A model generated the notes under the pieces. That model ran no database searches, was not told the DNA's origin, and saw only the letters and a program-made list of their open reading frames with translations. Below are positions 1-5,670 of a stretch of 6,920 nucleotides of DNA, piece after piece; the first letter of the stretch is position 1, and every line of letters begins with the position of its first letter. The position numbers and the translations under genes are program-made. The DNA is from Candidatus Babelota bacterium (GTDB lineage: Bacteria; JAGOBX01), in assembly GCA_017999075.1 (NCBI GenBank), contig JAGOBX010000188.1:1-6920 (forward strand), given 5' to 3'.

Positions 1-456
1 GGAAGCGGTTTCGGAAGGCAATACAATCAAATTATTATTAGAAAATATTAATGTATAAACCTTTGATTGTCTTGAAAATTTGTTAAAATTTCAAAAAAAA
101 AATTTGATTTGGAAAAAGTTTGTCTGGCAGATTTTATGAAATTGCCTTTTAAAAATAGGGCGGTAAAGTATATATTTGCAAGTGCTTCGCTTCTTCATAT
201 TCCTAAAAAATATATTGATATAATTTTTTCAGGGTTATATGAAATCTTAGAAAAAAAAGGAAAAATTTTTTTTTCGCTGAAAAAAGGAGTAAGTGAAAAT
301 TCCGATGAAAATAAAAGATTTTTTGCTTATTATTCTGAATTTGAAATACTGAAAATAATGGAACGAAATAAGTTTAATAGTTTGGAAATTTCTACAATTC
401 CATCTGCTGATTCCAGAAAAATTGAATGGATAATGGTTTTTGCCGAAAAAATGTGA
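1..456 (+). pseudogene. Class I SAM-dependent methyltransferase, broken by frameshifts and a stop; 5' end outside window
   Basis: Positions 112-453 encode the C-terminal half of a Methyltransf_11/25-type Rossmann methyltransferase: ADFMKLPF (127-150, end of beta-4), ASASLLHIP, then LYEILEKKGKIFFSLKKG (beta-5 turn) and a C-terminal EWIMVFAEKM strand. The SAM-binding N-terminal half is missing from this open frame, and the only available start (TTG at 109) has no Shine-Dalgarno sequence. Upstream the missing parts are present in pieces. GSGFGR (motif I, GxGxG) is read in frame 1 at 1-18. From about 20 the sense moves to frame 2 (NTIKLLLENINV, then TFDCLENLLKF with the motif II acidic residue), interrupted by TAA at 56-58. 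The A10 tract at 93-102 returns the sense to frame 1. Rejoined, motif I lies about 42 residues before ADF, typical of the family. Two frameshifts plus one nonsense codon indicate a pseudogene; sequencing or assembly error is the alternative. The substrate is unknown. The neighbouring sugar aminotransferase hints at polysaccharide modification, which is inference. Confidence 0.7.
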
Positions 457-473
457 ATTGAAAATCAGATGAA

Positions 474-494
474 ATAAATAAATGTTTTATTTAT
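474..494 (+). terminator. Possible weak all-A/T hairpin after the methyltransferase remnant
   Basis: ATAAATAAA (474-482) and TTTATTTAT (486-494) form a perfect 9-bp stem with a 3-base loop, 17 bases after the methyltransferase stop and 47 bases before the aminotransferase start. The stem contains no G-C pair and is followed by ATTTGTTG rather than a clean U-run, so terminator function is doubtful. In sequence this A/T-rich it could be chance. Confidence 0.22.
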
Positions 495-523
495 ATTTGT
501 TGTACTAAAAATTTATATTGTTT

Positions 524-528
524 AAGGA
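524..528 (+). promoter_or_regulatory. Ribosome binding site AAGGA that decides the aminotransferase start
   Basis: AAGGA at 524-528 directly abuts a TTG at 529, which leaves no spacer for initiation there. It lies 12 bases before the ATG at 541, a long but workable distance. The ATG at 541 is therefore preferred. The surrounding 11 bases TTTAAGGATTG (521-531) recur before the permease gene at 1701-1711. Confidence 0.6.
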
Positions 529-540
529 TTGGTTAAAAAT

Positions 541-1644
541 ATGAAAATTGAACTTGTTGATTTAAAACGTCAATATGAAAAAATTAAAAATGAAATTGAT
601 TGCGCTATTAAAAAAGTTATAGAAAAAACAGCGTTTATTTCAGGAGAATTCGCTAAAAAATTTGAAAAAGAGTTTGCGGATTATCTTGGCGTTAAAAACT
701 GTATATGCGTAAGTAACGGCACAGATTCTTTATTTCTTGCCTTGCTTGGTATGGGAGTGAAAGATGGAGACGAGGTTATAGTCCCGGTAAATACATTTGT
801 GGCAACCGCTGAATCTGTTTGTAGAATTGGCGCTAAACCCGTATTTATTGATAATGACCCTGTAACTTATAATATTGATGTTTCGAAAATTGAAAAGGGA
901 ATCACATCAAAAACCAAGGCAATTATTCCTGTTCATTTATATGGCTGTCCTGCCGAAATGGATGAAATAATGAAATTGGCAAGTAAATACAAATTGAAAG
1001 TACTTGAAGATTCTGCTCAAGCTCATGGTGCGTTATACCGCGGGAAAAAAATTGGGACAATAGGAGATTGCGGCAGTTTTAGTTTTTATCCCGGGAAAAA
1101 TCTCGGAGCTTACGGAGATGCAGGTTGCATTGTAACTAATAACAATGAATTGGCTGAAAAGATCAGAATGCTGGCTGATCATGGAAGAACCGGGAAATAT
1201 GAGCACAAAATTATCGGGTTTAACCACAGGTTTGATGGAATACAGGGAGCGGTATTGTCTGTGAAACTGAAATATCTTGAAGAATGGAATGACCGAAGAA
1301 TTCAGATTGCAGAAATTTATAACAGAAATATAGATAACAGTAAATATATTTTACCGGAAATACCGGTTAATTTTAAATCTGTTTATCATCTATATGTTAT
1401 TAGAACTGAAAAATTTCTTCGTGAAACTGTAATGAAAAAATTAAATGAAAACGGAATAGCGTGCGGAATACATTATCCTGTACCACTGCATTTGCAGCAC
1501 GCATTTGAATTTCTCGGATACAGAAAAGGAGATTTCCCTGAATCGGAAAAATATTCAGAACAAATATTTTCTATCCCTATGCATCCTGAACTTGAAAATG
1601 ATGAAATTAAGTTGATTTGCAGGATTTTGAATTCTGTTTCTTGA
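541..1644 (+). CDS. DegT/DnrJ/EryC1/StrS-family PLP-dependent nucleotide-sugar aminotransferase
   Basis: The 367-residue product has the usual length and fold-type I architecture of sugar-nucleotide aminotransferases, which transfer an amino group (usually from glutamate) to a keto-sugar nucleotide in the cytoplasm. Visible family features, numbered from the ATG at 541, are the cofactor-phosphate loop SNGTDSL (58-64), GDEVIVPVNTFVAT (76-89), LEDSAQAHGA (155-164) with the PLP-ring Asp157 and Gln160, and SFSFYPGKNLGAYGD (179-193), whose Lys186 should form the Schiff base. Further on are GFNHRFDGIQGA (226-237) and HYPVPLHLQHAF (311-322), which is typical of the QdtB/FdtB/DesV/WecE-like branch. 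No key residue is missing. The exact sugar product (such as a 3-amino or 4-amino dideoxy sugar) cannot be read from sequence, because no dehydratase or isomerase partner lies in the window. The methyltransferase remnant upstream and LPS-export permease downstream fit O-antigen or surface-glycan synthesis, by inference. An in-frame TTG 12 bases upstream is a less likely start. Confidence 0.93.
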   Translation: MKIELVDLKRQYEKIKNEIDCAIKKVIEKTAFISGEFAKKFEKEFADYLGVKNCICVSNGTDSLFLALLGMGVKDGDEVIVPVNTFVATAESVCRIGAKPVFIDNDPVTYNIDVSKIEKGITSKTKAIIPVHLYGCPAEMDEIMKLASKYKLKVLEDSAQAHGALYRGKKIGTIGDCGSFSFYPGKNLGAYGDAGCIVTNNNELAEKIRMLADHGRTGKYEHKIIGFNHRFDGIQGAVLSVKLKYLEEWNDRRIQIAEIYNRNIDNSKYILPEIPVNFKSVYHLYVIRTEKFLRETVMKKLNENGIACGIHYPVPLHLQHAFEFLGYRKGDFPESEKYSEQIFSIPMHPELENDEIKLICRILNSVS

Positions 1645-1673
1645 TTGTGAATACAGGGTATAAGAAAACTGAA

Positions 1674-1679
1674 TATAAT
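1674..1679 (+). promoter_or_regulatory. Possible -10 box (TATAAT) before the permease gene
   Basis: An exact TATAAT lies 30 bases after the aminotransferase stop and 37 bases before the permease start, so the permease could have its own promoter. No convincing -35 hexamer sits 16-18 bases upstream, and such hexamers arise readily in this A/T-rich sequence. Read-through from the aminotransferase gene is equally plausible. Confidence 0.25.
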
Positions 1680-1703
1680 TTTATAGACATAAAAAAATTA
1701 TTT

Positions 1704-1708
1704 AAGGA
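1704..1708 (+). promoter_or_regulatory. Ribosome binding site AAGGA supporting a TTG start for the permease gene
   Basis: AAGGA ends 8 bases before the TTG at 1717, an ideal spacing. This supports the TTG as the real start even though it is not ATG. The protein read from it begins MKPKIIERYIL, matching the usual N-terminus of the permease family. Confidence 0.65.
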
Positions 1709-1716
1709 TTGATTGT

Positions 1717-2841
1717 TTGAAACCTAAAATTATTGAACGATATATTTTAAGTGTTTATATTCCTATATTTTTTTTAATATCTTTTTTGTTCCTGGTTTTT
1801 TTTGTAGTTGGAGACCTTGTAGATATTTCAAAAACAGTTATTACAAATTCCATAGATTTTTCTGTAATGACGGAATATTTCATAAATATTATACCGTTTT
1901 ATTATGTTAAATATATAATGCCGATTTCTAACTTGCTTGCGGTTTTTATTTCAATTGCTTTATTAATGAGGAATAATGAACTTATAGCAATGAGGTCATG
2001 CGGTTTATCTTCTGCATATATTTTTATGCCTATAATATTATTTTCAATTTTATTATCTGCTGTATCAATATATTTTTCTCTTGAAATAATACCTCAGCAT
2101 AAACAAAAAGCGCGTTCTGTGAAAAGCTACAAAATTAAATTAAAAGAAATTAATAACGATGTCATATACGATTTATTTTTAAATGTAAAAACAAATGTTA
2201 CAGTTTCTGCAGAATCGTTTCATTTTATGGATAAAACTTCGGTAAAAATTAATAAAATAACTTTGACAGAATCTGCCAACAGCATTATAAAAATGAGAAT
2301 TGACGCTGATGAATGCAGATATGAAAATTTTAACTGGATAATGTATAACGGAGCTAAACGGATTTGGTCTGGCGGAGAAGAAATAAGTATGATCCCGTTT
2401 GAAAAATTTAATTTGTCTAAAGAACTTGGTTTTAACGAATCGCCAGAAGATATTTATGCGTTATATAAAATTCAAAACATTGATAAAGATGAATTCACTT
2501 ATTCAGAATTGAAAAAATATTCTGTGCTTTTTAAAAAAACAGGATTTCAAAGCGAATGGATACTTACGGATTTGTATTATATGCTTTCATTTCCTTTAAG
2601 CAATGTGATTTTAATTCTGTTCGGTTTGCCAATAGCCGTACATTCTTCCAAAACCAATATTTCATACGGATTTGGCTTAAGTTTAATGATTTGTTTTGTT
2701 TTTTGGATCAGCACTTATATTTGTGTTGCTCTTGGGCATCGCGCTATTTTAGAACCGATAATTGCGACCAATTTAACAAATTTTGTTTTTTTTATTTTAA
2801 GTTTTGTCTTGAACAGTTATTTGAAAAATAAGACGATTTGA
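1717..2841 (+). CDS. LptF/LptG-family (YjgP/YjgQ) lipopolysaccharide export permease
   Basis: The 374-residue product is an inner-membrane subunit of the kind that works with the LptB ATPase to extract LPS and pass it to the periplasmic bridge. The architecture is complete. An N-terminal IERYIL motif and TM1 (about 10-32) are followed by TM2 (55-83) and TM3 (98-120), a periplasmic soluble domain (about 121-280, the beta-jellyroll position), and TM4-TM6 (286-308, 316-338, 347-367). The stretch MRNNELIAMRSCGLS (84-98) is the family signature between TM2 and TM3. The C-terminal FPLSNVILILFGLPIAV is also typical and looks rather more LptG-like than LptF-like. Only one of the normally paired subunits is present here, so I leave the symbol open. 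The TTG start is chosen on the ribosome binding site at 1704-1708. The gene lies 72 bases after the aminotransferase and converges on the lpxH operon. Confidence 0.9.
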   Translation: MKPKIIERYILSVYIPIFFLISFLFLVFFVVGDLVDISKTVITNSIDFSVMTEYFINIIPFYYVKYIMPISNLLAVFISIALLMRNNELIAMRSCGLSSAYIFMPIILFSILLSAVSIYFSLEIIPQHKQKARSVKSYKIKLKEINNDVIYDLFLNVKTNVTVSAESFHFMDKTSVKINKITLTESANSIIKMRIDADECRYENFNWIMYNGAKRIWSGGEEISMIPFEKFNLSKELGFNESPEDIYALYKIQNIDKDEFTYSELKKYSVLFKKTGFQSEWILTDLYYMLSFPLSNVILILFGLPIAVHSSKTNISYGFGLSLMICFVFWISTYICVALGHRAILEPIIATNLTNFVFFILSFVLNSYLKNKTI

Positions 2842-2858
2842 CTTTAATAAAATAAAGT
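2841..2858 (+). terminator. Possible weak bidirectional hairpin between convergent genes
   Basis: ACTTTA (2841-2846) and TAAAGT (2853-2858) can pair across a 6-base loop, starting on the last base of the permease stop codon. The position between convergent genes is right for a terminator. The stem is only 6 bp with one G-C pair (formed by C2842 and G2857), and there is no U-run on either strand. I see nothing stronger in the rest of the 2842-2938 spacer. Confidence 0.25.
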
Positions 2859-2938
2859 GATCTGAAAAAATATCAATTTGGTTTTACTTATTTTAAGAAC
2901 TGCGATTCCATCCAAAAAATGAATGATTTCATATTAAG

Positions 2939-3727
2939 TTATGATTTTACTGAATATATTTCAATGTCTTCTGAACCGTCTTTGTTTATTCTTAGATAAT
3001 ATCCACCCCATTTTTGGAGTTTGCTTAAAACCATAAATTTAATGCGTTTTTTAATAGATAATGTTGTAAATTCTGATTGTGACAATGGTTTAATACGTAG
3101 TATATGGTTGTGTCCGCAGACCACTTTGTCAGGATTAATATCATTGATGTGAGAACATAGAGTTTTAAGTGATATAGAAAGATTAATCGGCTTTTTTGCG
3201 GCATTTTTTAGTGTGCTCAAATGGCGGAACTGCCTTATAATTATTATAGCTGCGTATTTTGGAATAAGTGTTGAAATTATTTTAATAATAACGCTTCTGC
3301 TGAATTTTCTCCATAATAAATATGAAATATCATTTGCGCAGAATATATCTCCGTGTGCGAGATAGTATTTTATTCCATTGATTGAAATTGAACATTCATC
3401 TCCTAACACTTTTATTCCTGTAGATTCTTCAAATTTTTTTCCGGCAAGAAAATCTCTGTTGCCTTTAATCAAAAATACAGGATATTTATTTTCTAATATA
3501 ATTTTTTTTATTTCTTTAAATATTTCATATTCTCCTGATAAATCATAAATTTTATTTTCAAACCAAAAGTCGACAAAATCTCCGAGTATAATTAAACATG
3601 AATTAGGAATTTTTGCGATTTTTGATAATATATCTGTAAAATTATTATTGATTTCAGGAGTTTTTTTGTTTAAATGAGGATCTGCAATCAGATAATAAGT
3701 TTCAAAACCATGGATTTGAACTTTCAT
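2939..3727 (-). CDS. lpxH: UDP-2,3-diacylglucosamine diphosphatase, LpxH-type calcineurin-like phosphoesterase
   Basis: The 262-residue product should hydrolyse UDP-2,3-diacylglucosamine to lipid X and UMP, the fourth step of lipid A synthesis, at the inner face of the cytoplasmic membrane. The five metallophosphoesterase blocks are present in order: IADPHL (14-19; Asp16, His18), GDFVDFW (49-55; Asp50), KGNRDFLAG (88-96; Asn90), AHGDIFCANDISY (124-136; His125) and GHNH (205-208; His206, His208). GNRDFL and the HGDxxCxxDxxY pattern are hallmarks that separate LpxH from other phosphoesterases. A hydrophobic stretch at about 146-164 lies where LpxH has its lipid-binding helical insert. Pro17 replaces the usual Leu of SDLHL. 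The ATG overlaps the stop of the upstream hydrolase gene (ATGA, 3724-3727) and has no clear ribosome binding site, so translational coupling is likely. This is the last gene of the minus-strand operon. A related phosphoesterase with another lipid pyrophosphate substrate is the main alternative. Confidence 0.82.
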   Translation of the reverse strand: MKVQIHGFETYYLIADPHLNKKTPEINNNFTDILSKIAKIPNSCLIILGDFVDFWFENKIYDLSGEYEIFKEIKKIILENKYPVFLIKGNRDFLAGKKFEESTGIKVLGDECSISINGIKYYLAHGDIFCANDISYLLWRKFSRSVIIKIISTLIPKYAAIIIIRQFRHLSTLKNAAKKPINLSISLKTLCSHINDINPDKVVCGHNHILRIKPLSQSEFTTLSIKKRIKFMVLSKLQKWGGYYLRINKDGSEDIEIYSVKS

Positions 3728-4728
3728 TTTTCGAATTTGAAATATTTATATTGTTTTTCAGGATCGCTCTCTTTCTGTAGAGTAACCTGAAGTTCATGAC
3801 CGTCGGTTAAAAATTCTATTGTCCCATTAATGTCTGATCTGTAAAGATTAGTGCTGATTTTTTTTAATTTATCAAGCGTAGGTTGATGAGGATGACCGAA
3901 ATGGTTATTTTTACCGCACATTATTACAGCATATTTAGGCATTACTTCGTGTAAAAATTCTTCCGAAGTAGAAGAACGCGAACCATGATGCGCGATTTTT
4001 AAAACATCCGATTTAAGATCAGGAGAATCCCATAAAATAATCTTTTCGACTCCGTTTTCCATATCGCCTGTCAATAAAAATGATATATTAAAAAATTGCA
4101 TTTTTAATACTATTGACGAATTATTTGCGTATAATATATTTTCAGGTACAATATGAGCTACATTCAAGACTTTAGCTGTAACATTATCATCAAATGTAAG
4201 TATTTCATTTTTTTCAGGTATTGTATAACCTATATTTTTTTCCTTAACAAATTTTAAAATCTGCATATATTGAGAATTGGTTGTTTTGAAGCCTGTATCA
4301 ATCAATGATTTAACAGCAAGTTTTTTCAACAACGGAATCATTCCTCCGATATGATCAGCATGAGGATGGGAAATAATTAATTGATCTATTGATGAAATAT
4401 CATATTGCTTTAAATAATCAATTATTTTTTGACCGTTGCTTTTTTTATTATTGTCATTAGACGCTCCGGCATCAAGCACTATTGTTTTTTTGTTTGGAGT
4501 TATTATAATGGCAGCATCACCCTGACCTACATCAATAAAAGCTACAAGCAGTTTTCCCGGCTGCCATAATTGAGTCGGAATTGAAGAAACGCTGTGAATC
4601 TTATTATTTTCAAAAAAATAGAAATAATAAGACGCAAATAAAAATAAAAATATTAATGATAAGAATTTAATGATATTAGTGTTCTTATTTTGCATAACAA
4701 ATAAAGTATTTGTTTTACTGATTTTCAT
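3724..4728 (-). CDS. Membrane-anchored ComEC/Rec2-type metallo-beta-lactamase-fold hydrolase
   Basis: The 334-residue product matches the C-terminal hydrolase domain of ComEC/Rec2 without the competence channel segments. Residues 1-18 are Lys/Asn-rich, 19-39 form one hydrophobic segment, and the catalytic domain starts near 60. Visible motifs are FIDVGQGDA (64-72), LDAGAS (85-90), the metal-binding SHPHADHIGG (120-129; His121, His123, Asp125, His126), NNSSIVL (202-208), LLTGDME (218-224), LKIAHHGSRSS (243-253) and NHFGHPH (275-281). All expected ligands are present, so it should be active. A positively charged N-terminus followed by one membrane span suggests the domain faces the periplasm, by inference. 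Related stand-alone proteins are variously annotated as nucleases or hydrolases, and the substrate here is unknown. It starts 30 bases after the GYF/zinc-finger gene and overlaps lpxH by four bases. The ATG at 4728 lacks a clear ribosome binding site. Met12 (4695) is an alternative start that would keep the membrane span. Confidence 0.85.
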   Translation of the reverse strand: MKISKTNTLFVMQNKNTNIIKFLSLIFLFLFASYYFYFFENNKIHSVSSIPTQLWQPGKLLVAFIDVGQGDAAIIITPNKKTIVLDAGASNDNNKKSNGQKIIDYLKQYDISSIDQLIISHPHADHIGGMIPLLKKLAVKSLIDTGFKTTNSQYMQILKFVKEKNIGYTIPEKNEILTFDDNVTAKVLNVAHIVPENILYANNSSIVLKMQFFNISFLLTGDMENGVEKIILWDSPDLKSDVLKIAHHGSRSSTSEEFLHEVMPKYAVIMCGKNNHFGHPHQPTLDKLKKISTNLYRSDINGTIEFLTDGHELQVTLQKESDPEKQYKYFKFEK

Positions 4729-4758
4729 ATTTAAATTAATAAAAATTAAAATTATAAC

Positions 4759-5508
4759 TTATTTTTTCTTGAATAATTTTCCGAAAAAAGATAATCCTTT
4801 GGCTTTTGATTGTCCGGCAGAAGCTTCAATTTTATCTTTGTTTGCCGAGTAGCATTCTTTGCAATAATGTTTTTCACCTATTTTTACAAGACATTCATCG
4901 CAATAATCATTTCCGCATTCAGGGCATATTAAAAATGACTCTTTTGCAGGATGGTTTTTGCAAGGAAAATTTATTTTTGTATTTTGTAATGTATTTTCTG
5001 ATTTTTGGTTTGATTCACTTTTTTTTTCTTGAGAAACCAGGGCTTCATTTCCTTTGTTTGCCGATTTATTCTGGTTATCTGAAGATTCGTTATTCGGAAA
5101 AACATTATTTCCTGATGAAGTTTCTGCTGGCTGCGCAACTTCAGTATTGAGAAAAGAAGATTGCTGCTGAATTTCAGCATATATAGGAGAAGCTGAAAAT
5201 AAAACCCATTGGTTTGTTTCTGAATCGAAAATGTAATCTTCAGGTTTTAGTTCGGAGTTTATTAATTTTTCTTTTATAGAATCTATAGTAAGTGGTTCGC
5301 TTTGGACATTATTTACATAAAAATAATAAGTAGGTTTTAAATAAGCTTTGAATTGTTCGATTTGAGAAAGCATAACCCAGTTCTGAACAGAATTATCGAA
5401 AATATAAGAATTTGAATTGATTATTCCCTGACCAATAAAATCAATAATTTGTTCTGTTGAGTAAGGCCCTTCCTGTTTTTCATTTAAGTATAAAAACCAT
5501 TCATTCAT
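4759..5508 (-). CDS. Tandem GYF_2-domain protein with B-box-like zinc-binding module
   Basis: The 249-residue product has no recognised enzyme function. Residues 3-50 form a GYF_2 (DUF4339) domain: a WFLYLNEKQEGPYS start, a helix (TEQIIDFIGQG) and YIFDNSVQNWVML. Residues 61-104 are a second, diverged copy (YYFYVNNVQSEPLT, then DYIFDSETNQWVLF) in which GP has become EP. A low-complexity Ser/Asn/Gln/Glu/Lys linker covers about 112-180. A Cys/His module follows at 183-219 with Cys183, His186, Cys195, Cys198, Cys203, Cys206, His214, Cys216 and Cys219, a B-box-like spacing that could hold two zinc ions. The protein ends in a basic-aromatic tail, FFGKLFKKK. There is no signal peptide or membrane span, so it is probably a cytoplasmic adaptor binding proline-rich or other peptides (inference). 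It is the first gene of the minus-strand operon, behind a consensus promoter. The ribosome binding site is weak (GGAAA, 10 bases before ATG). Confidence 0.85.
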   Translation of the reverse strand: MNEWFLYLNEKQEGPYSTEQIIDFIGQGIINSNSYIFDNSVQNWVMLSQIEQFKAYLKPTYYFYVNNVQSEPLTIDSIKEKLINSELKPEDYIFDSETNQWVLFSASPIYAEIQQQSSFLNTEVAQPAETSSGNNVFPNNESSDNQNKSANKGNEALVSQEKKSESNQKSENTLQNTKINFPCKNHPAKESFLICPECGNDYCDECLVKIGEKHYCKECYSANKDKIEASAGQSKAKGLSFFGKLFKKK

Positions 5509-5538
5509 AATTTTTTTGTTTCCATAAAAATTTATTTT

Positions 5539-5566
5539 ATTATATTTGAAAACGTTAAATTGTCAA
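5539..5566 (-). promoter_or_regulatory. Consensus sigma70-type promoter for the GYF/hydrolase/lpxH operon
   Basis: Read on the minus strand, TTGACA (5566-5561) and TATAAT (5544-5539) are both exact consensus hexamers with a 16-base spacer. The predicted start is near 5532, giving a leader of about 24 bases to the ATG at 5508. No other minus-strand promoter of this quality is visible before the two downstream genes, which have gaps of 30 and -4 bases, so this probably drives all three. Confidence 0.7.
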
Positions 5567-5597
5567 TTAATTATTTTTTAATTTTGAAATTTTGTTT

Positions 5598-5626
5598 TTG
5601 ACATTTTTCGTTTAATGAACTATTAT
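5598..5626 (+). promoter_or_regulatory. Near-consensus sigma70-type promoter for the TPR gene
   Basis: TTGACA (5598-5603), a 17-base spacer and TATTAT (5621-5626) match consensus at 11 of 12 positions. The predicted start near 5633 leaves a leader of about 38 bases to the ATG at 5671. It is back to back with the minus-strand promoter, the two -35 boxes being 31 bases apart. Its -10 box overlaps the left arm of the inverted repeat at 5622-5663. Confidence 0.68.
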
Positions 5627-5663
5627 TAAGATAAATTTTAAATGATATTTATATCTTAATAAT
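5622..5663. repeat. Perfect 12-bp inverted repeat over the TPR promoter; operator candidate
   Basis: ATTATTAAGATA (5622-5633) and TATCTTAATAAT (5652-5663) are exact reverse complements separated by 18 bases, with arm centres 30 bases apart, close to three helical turns. The left arm covers most of the -10 box and the predicted start, so most of it would not be transcribed. That favours a DNA-level repressor site over an RNA hairpin. No regulator gene is visible in the window. Confidence 0.55.
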
Positions 5664-5670
5664 TTGAAAT

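Noticed and set aside
2-58. Frame-2 peptide EAVSEGNTIKLLLENINV ending at TAA, as the tail of a separate upstream gene
   Set aside because: Its second half fits the methyltransferase between motif I and motif II, and the same frame resumes after the stop with a motif II-like TFDCLEN. A broken methyltransferase explains it better.
109-456. A genuine small 115-residue gene starting at TTG 109
   Set aside because: There is no ribosome binding site, homology to the family begins mid-fold, and the open frame extends upstream to 76 with sensible residues before a stop. It is a remnant, not an independent gene.
1033-1227. Minus-strand open frame inside the aminotransferase gene
   Set aside because: It lies antisense to the conserved PLP-binding core of a clear gene and has no family features of its own.
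2556-2831. Second plus-strand open frame within the permease gene
   Set aside because: It is an out-of-frame Phe-rich shadow of the TM4-TM6 coding region with no independent start signal.
2895-2935. Imperfect stem in the convergent spacer (ATTCCATCC against GAATGAT region)
   Set aside because: Pairing is short and bulged and no U-run follows on either strand, so it is not supportable as a terminator.
4806-5150. Plus-strand open frame and another minus-strand frame over the GYF/zinc-finger gene
   Set aside because: They are shadows of the real frame. The GYF and Cys/His motifs are only found in the 5508-4759 frame.
5505-5525. Six-codon minus-strand upstream ORF (METKKL) whose TGA overlaps the GYF gene start
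   Set aside because: It has no ribosome binding site and no regulatory codon run, and it is short enough to be chance.
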